Both the position numbers and the translations under genes were made by a program. A stretch of 21,921 bases of DNA from an uncultured Opitutia bacterium (GTDB taxonomy: Bacteria; Verrucomicrobiota; Verrucomicrobiia; Opitutales; Opitutaceae). Numbering within the stretch: position 1 is the first letter of the stretch; the number at the start of each line of letters is the position of its first letter. This document shows, piece after piece, positions 1 to 6,969 of the stretch. The DNA lies in the NCBI GenBank assembly GCA_937952235.1, contig CALFZM010000022.1, forward strand, positions 1-21,921, given 5' to 3'. Below the pieces are notes generated by a model. The model was not told the DNA's origin. It did not search any database and was given only the letters and a program-made list of their open reading frames with translations.

Positions 1-1206
1 GTGCAGGCGTGGGCGGATTCCCTGCTGGCGAAACTGCTCGAGGCGCCGGAGCGGCCGGGCGAGCGCCACGTGCTGCTGGAGCGCATCGTGCGCGGCTACC
101 TGGTGGGCATCCTGGCCGTGGCGCTCGGCGCGGGCCTGGCCTGGTGGTTTGCCACCGGCGATGCCCTGCGCACCTGGTCGGTGGTCACGGCGGTGCTCGT
201 CGTGTCGTGCCCATGCGCGATCGCGCTCGCGTTTCCCCTCACCGAGGAGATCGCGACGGTGGCGTTGCGGCGGCGCGGCGTGTTCGTGCGCGAGGCCGAT
301 CTCTGGCCGCGGCTCGGCGGGATCCGCACGCTGGTCTTCGACAAGACGGGCACGCTCACGCTCGAGACGCCGGTGCTGCAGAATCCGGCCGTGCTGGCGG
401 GGCTCTCGGAGGCGGAAAGGTCGGCGCTGCTCGCGTTGGTGCGCGACAACCCGCACCCCGTGAGCCAGTGCCTGCTCGAGAACCTTCTCGCCGGCGGCGC
501 GCAGGACGATCCCCCGGCGGGCGAGCTGCGGGAGACCCCGGGCGCGGGTGTGGAGCTTGGGCCCTGGACGCTCGGCCGCGCCGGCTGGCGCGACGGCGCG
601 GACGGGGCGGGCACGGTGTTCGCCCGGGACGGGCGTGCGCTCGCGCGGTTCCATTTCCTGGATACGGCCCGGCCTGACGCGCGCACCGAGCTGGCGGCGC
701 TGGCCGCCCGCGGTTTCGCCACGCACATCCTGAGCGGGGACCGGGCGGAGAAGGTGGCACAGCTCACGCGTGAGCTCGGGCTGCCCGCGGCGGCGGGCCA
801 CGGCGACCTCTCGCCGCAGGACAAGGCCGACTGGCTCGAACGACACGATCCCGAGGCGACGCTGATGCTCGGCGACGGCGCCAACGACAGCCTTGCCTTC
901 GACCGGGCGCGCTGCCGCGGCACGCCCGTGATCCACCGCGGCGTCCTGGAGCGGAAGGCCGATTTCTACTATCTCGGGCGCGGCATCGCCGGCATTCGCG
1001 CGCTGTTCGAGGTGAATGCCGTGCGGCGGCGCACGCAGGTCGCCGTGCTCGTGTTCTCGATCGCCTACAACCTGCTCGCGGTCGGCCTGGCGGTCGCGGG
1101 CCGGATGAACCCGCTGGTGGCGGCCGCGCTCATGCCCATCAATTCCCTGCTCACGCTGGCGATCGTGGGCGGCGGCATGCGGCGCGCGCAACGGACCGCG
1201 GACTGA
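1..1206 (+). CDS. Heavy-metal (copper-type) P1B ATPase, C-terminal part, 5' truncated by window edge
   Basis: C-terminal about 400 residues of a P1B-type cation-transporting ATPase, an inner-membrane pump that moves Cu+ or a similar soft metal using ATP. Visible from the first codon: two membrane segments (about residues 29-50 and 56-80) with the metal-binding CPC motif at 70-72, the phosphorylated aspartate in DKTGT at 114-118, the P1B-specific HP pair at 152-153, and the hinge GDGAND at 291-296. Two terminal helices (about 340-392) end the protein, with an NPLVAAALMPINSL stretch resembling the last metal-site helix of CopA/FixI-type pumps. The N-terminal metal-binding domain, first helices and actuator domain are missing, so the GTG at base 1 is almost surely an internal codon and the gene starts left of the window. 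The style recalls CcoI/FixI pumps that load copper into cbb3 oxidase, but the neighbouring cco genes cannot be seen, so the substrate is inferred. Confidence 0.9.
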   Translation: MQAWADSLLAKLLEAPERPGERHVLLERIVRGYLVGILAVALGAGLAWWFATGDALRTWSVVTAVLVVSCPCAIALAFPLTEEIATVALRRRGVFVREADLWPRLGGIRTLVFDKTGTLTLETPVLQNPAVLAGLSEAERSALLALVRDNPHPVSQCLLENLLAGGAQDDPPAGELRETPGAGVELGPWTLGRAGWRDGADGAGTVFARDGRALARFHFLDTARPDARTELAALAARGFATHILSGDRAEKVAQLTRELGLPAAAGHGDLSPQDKADWLERHDPEATLMLGDGANDSLAFDRARCRGTPVIHRGVLERKADFYYLGRGIAGIRALFEVNAVRRRTQVAVLVFSIAYNLLAVGLAVAGRMNPLVAAALMPINSLLTLAIVGGGMRRAQRTAD

Positions 1207-1268
1207 GCGGCGCGCCGCCGGCGCCGTGTCCGTCTTGCCCCGCGGCGTGCGCCGGCTCTGATATTACC

Positions 1269-2510
1269 GTGCCCCCGTTGCTCGACCTCTTCGGCCGCCT
1301 CGCCCTGGCGCTGGGCCTCGGATTGCTGATCGGGCTCCAGCGGGAGCGCACGGATGCGCGGCTCGCGGGTTTTCGCACGTTTCCCCTCGTCACGCTGTTC
1401 GGCGCGCTGTGCGGGCTGCTGGGCGGGGAGTTTGGCGGCTGGGTCGTCGGCGGCGGTGCGCTCGCCCTGGCGCTCGTGATCGTGGGCGGAAACCTGGGCC
1501 GGCTGCGGGACGGCGGGGAGCCCGGCGGGGTGACGTCGGAGGTCACGGTGCTGGTGATGTTCGCGCTCGGGGTTTATCTCATGCACGGCGAGCTCGGGGT
1601 GGGCATCGCCGTCTGTGGCGCCGTCGCGGTGCTGCTGCACCTGAAGCCGCAGCTCCACTCGCTGGCGGCGCGGATCGGTGACCGGGACTTCAAGGCGGTG
1701 ATGCAGTTCGCGCTGATCTCGCTCGTCGTGCTGCCGGTGCTGCCCGACCGCACCTACGGGCCCTACGACGTGCTGAACCCCTTTCGGATCTGGCTCATGG
1801 TGGTGCTGATCGTCGGCATCAGCCTCGCCGGGTACGTCGCGTACAAGCTGCTGGGCGCACGCGCGGGCGCGTGGGCGGCAGGCGTCCTGGGCGGCCTGAT
1901 CTCGAGCACCGCCACGACGGTGAGCGTCGCCCGGCGCAGCGGCGGGCAGGGCGGAGCCCCGGCGCTGGCGGCGTTCGTCATCCTGGTCGCCTCCGCCATC
2001 GTCTTCCTGCGCGTCGGGCTCCTGGTCGGGGCCACGGCCCCGGCGTTCCTGCGCGACGCCGCGGTGCCGCTGGGGGCGATGTTCCTCGTTCTGCTCGCGG
2101 CGGGTGCCTGGCACCTCCGCGCCGCCGAATCCGGCGCCGGGGCACTGCCGGAGCAGGAGAATCCCACCGAGCTGAAGTCGGCGCTGTTGTTCGGTCTGCT
2201 CTACGCGATCGTCCAGCTCGCCGTCGCCGCGGCCAACACCGCCTTCGGCGACCGGGGGCTGTACGTCGCCGCGGTGTTGTCCGGCCTGACGGACATGGAC
2301 GCGATCACGCTCTCGATCGCGCAGCTCGTCGGCTCCGGCCAGGCGGATCCGGCGACAGGCTGGCGGCTGATCCTGGTGGCGTCGCTTTCGAACCTCGCAT
2401 TCAAGTCCGTCATCGTCGCGTCGAGCGGCGGCAGCGCGTTGTTTCGACGCGTGGCGCTGGGATTTGGTGCCGCCGGCCTCGTGGGCGGGGGACTGCTGGC
2501 CTTCGGTTAA
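1269..2510 (+). CDS. MgtC/SapB-family membrane protein with DUF4010 domain
   Basis: A 413-residue polytopic membrane protein. The N-terminal part (about 1-140) has the MgtC/SapB pattern: a Gly/Leu-rich first helix running into GLLIGLQRERTD, then FRTFPLVTLFGAL. The C-terminal part (about 170-410) is a run of hydrophobic helices with the conserved GGLISSTATTVSVARRS stretch and a DMDAITLSIAQL stretch, which I recognise as DUF4010. This two-domain architecture is widespread in bacteria and its biochemical role is not established. MgtC itself is linked to Mg2+ limitation and F-ATPase control, but that should not be transferred to this subfamily. The chosen start is GTG, 62 bp after the ATPase stop; it gives an N terminus fitting the family and no upstream alternative is better. 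Same strand as the metal ATPase, so cotranscription is possible. Confidence 0.85.
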   Translation: MPPLLDLFGRLALALGLGLLIGLQRERTDARLAGFRTFPLVTLFGALCGLLGGEFGGWVVGGGALALALVIVGGNLGRLRDGGEPGGVTSEVTVLVMFALGVYLMHGELGVGIAVCGAVAVLLHLKPQLHSLAARIGDRDFKAVMQFALISLVVLPVLPDRTYGPYDVLNPFRIWLMVVLIVGISLAGYVAYKLLGARAGAWAAGVLGGLISSTATTVSVARRSGGQGGAPALAAFVILVASAIVFLRVGLLVGATAPAFLRDAAVPLGAMFLVLLAAGAWHLRAAESGAGALPEQENPTELKSALLFGLLYAIVQLAVAAANTAFGDRGLYVAAVLSGLTDMDAITLSIAQLVGSGQADPATGWRLILVASLSNLAFKSVIVASSGGSALFRRVALGFGAAGLVGGGLLAFG

Positions 2511-2630
2511 GCGGAGGGCTGCCTGCAATATCCGCCCAGTGGATCGCAAGCGACGCCTAGCCGAGGGCGCCAACGTGGCCTAGACTGCGGACGTCGGCCC
2601 CGCCGGTTTCACCTTCGACCCCGTCCCGCC

Positions 2631-3080
2631 ATGAAAACCATCCTGGTCCCGATCGATTTCTCGCCGGTCAGCCGCTATGTCCTGAAGGAGGCGGCGGCGC
2701 TCGCGCGGCTGGCCAGGGCCCGCCTAGTCCTGCTGCACGTGGTGCAGCCGCCGGCGGTGGTCACCGACCTGGCGCCGCTCGTCGGCGAAGCGCTGGAGTT
2801 GACCGCGGAACTCGAGGTGATCGGACGCCGGCACCTCCAGCGGCTGCAGAAGAGCCCCACGTTGAAGGGCCTCAAGGTCGACCTCGTGTGCGAGCAGGGT
2901 TACCCGGTCGCGCAACTGCTCGCGCAGGCGAAGCGGTGGCGGGCCGACGTGATCGTGCTGGGTTCGCACGGCCACGGCGCGGTCTACAATCTCGTGATCG
3001 GCAGCACGACCAACGGCGTGCTCAAGCATGCGCCGTGTCCGGTGCTCGTGGTGCCGGCGCCCGCCCGGGTGCGCAAATAG
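2631..3080 (+). CDS. Universal stress protein, UspA family
   Basis: A single-domain Usp of 149 residues, the usual size for one domain. It starts MKTILVPIDFS, the typical first beta strand carrying the ATP-contacting Asp. Near residues 111-126 it has the nucleotide-binding pattern G-x2-G-x9-G-S (in GSHGHGAVYNLVIGST), so it belongs to the ATP-binding UspA subgroup (MJ0577-like) rather than the non-binding UspA type. It ends with the conserved HAPCPVLVVP strand. Cytoplasmic and probably a dimer; the exact role of such proteins is generally unknown beyond stress survival. A 120-bp gap separates it from the upstream gene, enough for its own promoter, though I see no convincing -35/-10. The bases before the ATG are pyrimidine-rich (CCCGTCCCGCC) with no Shine-Dalgarno. 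A strong hairpin follows the stop codon. Confidence 0.93.
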   Translation: MKTILVPIDFSPVSRYVLKEAAALARLARARLVLLHVVQPPAVVTDLAPLVGEALELTAELEVIGRRHLQRLQKSPTLKGLKVDLVCEQGYPVAQLLAQAKRWRADVIVLGSHGHGAVYNLVIGSTTNGVLKHAPCPVLVVPAPARVRK

Positions 3081-3092
3081 CTCCGGCGTTTC

Positions 3093-3118
3093 GGCGCCGC
3101 CCAGGCGAGCGGCGCCGC
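3093..3118 (+). terminator. GC-rich hairpin just after the usp gene, probable transcription stop
   Basis: A perfect 9-bp inverted repeat, CGGCGCCGC (3093-3101) and GCGGCGCCG (3110-3118), with an 8-base loop, starting 13 bases after the usp stop codon. No T-run follows, so this is not a textbook intrinsic terminator. It may still stabilise the 3' end or aid termination. It separates the usp gene from the sulfatase gene, whose start is 64 bases further on. Confidence 0.45.
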
Positions 3119-3181
3119 GGCGCGGTCGGGCCGACAGCGTGGGGTTGCGCTCGCGGGAAGGGTTGCACACAACGTGACGGC

Positions 3182-4765
3182 ATGACCCCTCCGCGTTCCC
3201 CGTCCCGTCTCCGCGTCGCTGGCTGGTGGCTGTGTGTCCTGATGCTGGGCTGTGCCGGCCTGCGCGCCGCCGACGCCGCGCGACCGAACATCCTCTTCAT
3301 CATCTTCGACGACTGGGGCTGGCGGGATGCGGGGGCGTACGGCTCCACCTGGGTCAAGACGCCCCACTTCGACCGCATCGCGCGCGAGGGCGTGCTGTTC
3401 AAGCAGGCGTTCACCTCGAACCCCAAGTGCAGCCCGTGCCGCGCCAGCATCCTGACGGGGCGCAACACCTGGCAGCTCAACGAGGCCGTGTCGCACGGCG
3501 GTTATTTCCCCGCCGGCTTCGAAGTGTATCCCGACCTGCTGGAGAAAGCCGGCTATGTCGTGGGTCTCACCGGAAAAGGCTGGGGGCCGGGCGACTTCAA
3601 GACGCTCGCCCAGCGCACGCGCAATCCGGCCGGCCCGAGCTTCGACGAGCACCGGAGCAATCCGCCCGCCGCCGGCATCGGCCGCAACGACTACGCGAAG
3701 AACTTCGAGGCCTTCCTCGCCCAGCGCGACAAGGCGAAGCCGTTCTCGTTCTGGATGGGCTTCAACGAGCCGCACCGCGGGTACGAGCAGCACTCCGGGG
3801 TGCGCCTGGGCAAGAAGCTCGAGGACGTCGTCGTGCCGCCGTATTTCCCCGATGTGCCGGCGGTGCGGGGCGACCTGGCGGACTACGCGATCGAGGTCGA
3901 ATGGGCCGACAGCCACATCGGCAAGGCGGTGGCCGCGCTGGAGGCGGCGGGAGTGCTCGAGAACACGCTCATCATCGTCACCTCGGACCACGGCATGCCG
4001 TTCCCGTACGTGAAGGGCCAGATCCACGAGGATGGCTTCCGGCTGCCGCTGGCGATGCGCTGGGGCCGCGGAATCGCGCCGGGCCGGGTGGTGGAGGACT
4101 TCGTCAACGTGCGCGACCTCGCGCCGACCTACCTCGAACTCGCCGGGCTGCCCACCCACCCGCAGATGACGGGGCGCAGCCTCGCGAAGCTGCTGCGCTC
4201 GCCGCAATCGGGCTGGGTGGAGAATCGCGACACCATGCTCGTGGGGAAGGAGCGCCACGACATCGGCCGGCCCAATGACCTCGGCTATCCCGTGCGGGCG
4301 CTGCGGACGAAGGACTTTCTCTATGTGCACAATTTTCATCCGGACCGCTGGCCGGCGGGCAATCCCGAGACCGACTTCGGCAACGTGGATCCGAGCCCGA
4401 CCAAGCAGGTGATCAAGGCGCTCGGCGGGCACTTCTACGACCTCTCGCTGGGACGGAGGCCGGCCGAGGAGCTGTACGACCTGCGGCGCGATCCGCACGG
4501 GGTGGTGAACCTCGCGGCCGACCTCACTTATGCGAAGACGCTGACGCAGCTGCGGGAACGCATGCTCGCGATGCTCGCGGAGGAGAAGGACCCGCGCGCG
4601 CTGGGCAACGCGGCGATTTTCGACACCTACAAGTACGTCGGCAATCGCGGCAAGGGCTACGAGACCTGGCTCAACGCGCAGGAAGCGCGCACGACGGAGG
4701 CGGCCGCCGGTCGCGCGGGCGAGGGCTCCGCGCGGAAGAAGAACGCCAAGAAGGGAGGGGGCTGA
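3182..4765 (+). CDS. Exported type I (formylglycine) sulfatase, S1 family
   Basis: A 527-residue sulfatase that would hydrolyse sulfate esters or sulfamates of polysaccharides outside the cytoplasm. Residues 1-32 form a signal peptide (basic start, hydrophobic WWLCVLMLGCAGL, likely cleavage after ADA). Metal ligands D43-D44 lie in IIFDDWGW. The catalytic motif is C83-S-P-C-R87, where C83 would be oxidised to formylglycine; the usual motif has Ser at position 86. Other active-site matches are K132 (TGKGWG), H198 (NEPHRG) and D269-H270 (TSDHG). The overall pattern resembles heparan-N-sulfatase-like S1 members, but the substrate cannot be told. The C terminus is a short basic tail. The open frame extends upstream into the usp gene; I chose the ATG at 3182 because it starts the signal peptide. 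No formylglycine-generating enzyme or glycoside hydrolase is beside it. Confidence 0.92.
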   Translation: MTPPRSPSRLRVAGWWLCVLMLGCAGLRAADAARPNILFIIFDDWGWRDAGAYGSTWVKTPHFDRIAREGVLFKQAFTSNPKCSPCRASILTGRNTWQLNEAVSHGGYFPAGFEVYPDLLEKAGYVVGLTGKGWGPGDFKTLAQRTRNPAGPSFDEHRSNPPAAGIGRNDYAKNFEAFLAQRDKAKPFSFWMGFNEPHRGYEQHSGVRLGKKLEDVVVPPYFPDVPAVRGDLADYAIEVEWADSHIGKAVAALEAAGVLENTLIIVTSDHGMPFPYVKGQIHEDGFRLPLAMRWGRGIAPGRVVEDFVNVRDLAPTYLELAGLPTHPQMTGRSLAKLLRSPQSGWVENRDTMLVGKERHDIGRPNDLGYPVRALRTKDFLYVHNFHPDRWPAGNPETDFGNVDPSPTKQVIKALGGHFYDLSLGRRPAEELYDLRRDPHGVVNLAADLTYAKTLTQLRERMLAMLAEEKDPRALGNAAIFDTYKYVGNRGKGYETWLNAQEARTTEAAAGRAGEGSARKKNAKKGGG

Positions 4766-4818
4766 GCCGGAGCCGGGCCGTTGGCCTGCCCATCGGCCAT
4801 GGGACCGGCCGCTCGGAA

Positions 4819-4894
4819 GGTGGAGCAGCTTGTCCTCAAGCTGCTGCGGACCGGGCCACCGCACGTCAGCCGCCGGGGGACAGGCGGCTCCACC
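4819..4894 (+). repeat. 76-bp palindromic dispersed repeat, copy A
   Basis: Bounded by inverted ends GGTGGAGC and GCTCCACC. It holds a first hairpin AGCAGCTTG-TCCT-CAAGCTGCT (4824-4845) and a second hairpin built from GCCGCC and GGCGGC arms. The reverse complement of 17457-17532 aligns to it over all 76 bases without gaps, about 68 identical by hand count. It lies between the convergent sulfatase and ATPase-F genes, so it could also act as a bidirectional 3'-end structure. The rest of 4766-5009 holds short GC dyads and no convincing gene. Confidence 0.85.
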
Positions 4895-5009
4895 GCAGCG
4901 TTCCGGCTGAGCGTGGCGTCGACGGGAAGAATGTAATCCCGGCTTCGCCTTGGCGGCGACGGAGCCCAGCGCTCCGAAGGCGGCGCGGAGCGTGGAGGGG
5001 TCAAGGCGG

Positions 5010-5961
5010 TCAGGACGGGGGTGGGTCCTGATCGGGCAGGTCGTAGTGGCAGGAGACGGTGTGTGCCGGGTTGCCCGGCACGGGACGCAAGGCCGGCGCC
5101 TCGACCTTGCAGCGGTCGGTCGCAAACGGGCAGCGCGGGTGAAACGGGCAGCCGGAAGGCGGGTCGATCGGCGAGGGGACGTCGCCCCGGAGCACGATGC
5201 GCTCGCGGCGGCGGGTGGGATCGGGCCGCGGGATGGCCGATAGCAGGGCGCGGGTGTAGGGATGCTTCGGCGCGCGGTAGATGTCGTCGGCCGGCGCAAC
5301 CTCGACGATCCGCCCGAGGTACATGATCGCGACGCGATCGGAGACGTGCTTCACGACCGCGAGGTTGTGCGCGATGAAGAGGTAACCGAGCTTCAGCTCG
5401 CGTTGCAGTTCGAGGAACAGGTTGAGCACCTGGCTCTGGATCGAGACATCGAGCGCCGACACCGGCTCGTCGCAAACCAGCAGCCGTGGGTTGAGCGCGA
5501 GGGCGCGGGCGATGCCGATGCGCTGCCGCTGCCCGCCGGAGAATTCGAAGGGATACCGCTCCGCCGCAGCCGCGGGCAGCCCGACCTGGTCGAGCAGCGC
5601 GAGCACCCGGCGCCGGCGCTCCGCGCGGTCGCCGAGCGCATGAATCTCCAGCGGCTCGCCGACGATCTCCGCGACATTGTGCCGCGCGTTGAGCGATTCG
5701 ACGGGATCCTGAAACACCATCTGCAGGTGGCGCCGGTGCGGCTTGAGTGCGCGCTGGTCCAGCGTCGCGAGATCGGTGCCCTCGAACCAGATCTGGCCCG
5801 ACGTCGGCCGGTGCAGGCTGCAGCGTGAGGGACACGCCGTCGACTGCCTTGAGGCTGCGCTTCGCCCGCAGCAGCAGACCCGCGCGCACCGGGAAGTGCA
5901 TGCGCACGTCGCGCAGGTCGAGAAGGGGCGGCACGGAGGGAGCGGGGTCCACGGCGTTCAA
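5010..5961 (-). pseudogene. Oligopeptide-type ABC ATPase (OppF/DppF-like), broken: P-loop deleted and frame shifted
   Basis: Second ATPase of the importer. The 5' part, starting at TTG 5961 and overlapping the previous stop as TTGA, reads as a normal N terminus (LLDLRDVRMHFPV ... LKAVDGVSLTLQ). The frame then changes at about 5818-5826 and continues as LHRPTSGQIWFEG in another frame. The roughly 24 residues that should join these parts, including the Walker A GxxGxGKS loop, are absent. From 5720 downward the rest is intact: Q-loop in MVFQDP, signature FSGGQRQR, Walker B LLVCDEP, H-loop IAHN, and the C-terminal oligopeptide-ATPase tail with Cys residues (GCPFHPRCPF). The deletion must be 3n+2 bases, for example 71 or 74. 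A product from the ATG at 5720 (236 residues) could not bind ATP normally. Either a true pseudogene or an assembly error; I cannot tell which. Confidence 0.85.
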
Positions 5962-6965
5962 CGGGGAGGCAGTTCGCGCCAGCGGTGGCAGGCGGCGGTG
6001 TGATCGGGCCCGACGGACTCGAGCGCGGGCTGCGTCTCGCAGAGAGGAATCCGGTACGGGCAGCGGTTCTGGAAGCGGCAGCCCGCCGGCAGGTCCTTGA
6101 GGCCGGGGACCATGCCCTCGATCACGTTGAGCCGGATCTTGCGCGGCTTGTCGAGGGTCGGGATCGAGTCGAGCAGCCCGCGCGTGTACGGGTGCGACGG
6201 ACGGGCAAAGATCTCCTGCACGGGGCCCGCCTCGGCGATGCGGCCGGCGTACATCACCACGACGTCGTTGCAGGTTTCCGCGATGACGCCGAGGTCATGC
6301 GTGATCAGGATGATCGCCATGCCGAGCTCGCGCTGCAGGCCCTGCATCAGCTCGAGGATCTGCGCCTGCACCGTCACGTCGAGGGCGGTGGTCGGTTCGT
6401 CGGCGATCACGACCGCCGGTTCGCAGGCGAGGGCCATGGCGATGACGATGCGCTGACGCATGCCGCCGGAAAGCTGGTGCGGGTACTCGCCCATGCGGAC
6501 CTCGGGCTCGGGAATCCCGACCTTGCGCAGCATCTCGGTGCCGCGCCGCCAGGCCTCCGCCTTGTCGCGGGTGCGGTGCAGCAGGAAGACCTCGCTCAAC
6601 TGGCGGCCGATCGAATGCACCGGATTCAGCGCCGTCATCGGTTCCTGGAAGATCATGCCGATCCGGCCGCCGCGGACCTCGTGCATCGCGTCGGGCGGGA
6701 GCGTCGCGAGATCGCGGCCGTCGAACAGGATCCGCCCGCCCTGGATCCGCCCCATCGGCTGTGGGAGCAGCCGCATGATCGAGAGCGCCGTGACACTCTT
6801 GCCGCAGCCGGATTCCCCGACGATGCCGAGCGTGCGGCCGCGGCGCACGGCGAAGCTGACGCCGTCGACCGCGGTGAGACGGCCGGCGTCGGTGTCGAAC
6901 GTCGTGACGAGATCCCTGACTTCGAGGATCGGGTCCGTCGGGCTGGGGGCGGCGGCGTCGGGCAC
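5958..6965 (-). CDS. Oligopeptide-type ABC transporter ATPase (OppD/DppD-like)
   Basis: A complete 335-residue cytoplasmic ATPase powering the peptide-type importer. Walker A GESGCGKS at 50-57, Q-loop Q107 in MIFQEP, signature LSGGMRQ at 165-171, Walker B VVIADE at 185-190 and switch histidine H223. The C-terminal oligopeptide/dipeptide extension carries Cys residues at about 296, 302, 309 and 326 (GCRFQNRCPY ... CET ... CHR), the pattern that in some DppD proteins binds a 4Fe-4S cluster. It starts at GTG 6965, 4 bp after the solute-binding protein stop, and its stop overlaps the ATPase-F start by 4 bp, so the genes are one operon with translational coupling. In E. coli YejF both ATPases are fused; here they are two genes. 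As ATPase F lacks its P-loop, this may be the only functional ATPase of the system. Confidence 0.93.
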   Translation of the reverse strand: MPDAAAPSPTDPILEVRDLVTTFDTDAGRLTAVDGVSFAVRRGRTLGIVGESGCGKSVTALSIMRLLPQPMGRIQGGRILFDGRDLATLPPDAMHEVRGGRIGMIFQEPMTALNPVHSIGRQLSEVFLLHRTRDKAEAWRRGTEMLRKVGIPEPEVRMGEYPHQLSGGMRQRIVIAMALACEPAVVIADEPTTALDVTVQAQILELMQGLQRELGMAIILITHDLGVIAETCNDVVVMYAGRIAEAGPVQEIFARPSHPYTRGLLDSIPTLDKPRKIRLNVIEGMVPGLKDLPAGCRFQNRCPYRIPLCETQPALESVGPDHTAACHRWRELPPR

Positions 6966-6969
6966 GGGT

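Noticed and set aside
1..3. GTG at base 1 as the true start of the metal ATPase
   Set aside because: It would lack the actuator domain and first helices that every P1B ATPase needs. The gene is cut by the window edge.
1208..1219. Perfect palindrome GCGGCGCGCCGC after the ATPase gene as an operator or terminator
   Set aside because: Only G and C, no T-run, and such 12-mers are common by chance in this composition.
2888..3181. Upstream extension of the sulfatase frame into the usp gene
   Set aside because: The extra 98 residues are Arg/Ala-rich and overlap usp; the ATG at 3182 starts a good signal peptide.
3242..3253. Lipobox (LMLGC) in the sulfatase signal peptide
   Set aside because: Residues before the Cys are Met-Leu-Gly, a poor lipobox, and a standard cleavage site (ADA) follows, so a soluble secreted protein is more likely.
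4657..5009. C-terminal continuation of the shifted ATPase-F frame
   Set aside because: Past the frameshift this frame is nonsense and runs through repeat copy A. It only looks long because of the lack of stop codons.
2984..5299. 771-codon minus-strand open frame opposite the sulfatase
   Set aside because: No recognisable domain; the plus strand holds an intact sulfatase with signal peptide and catalytic residues.
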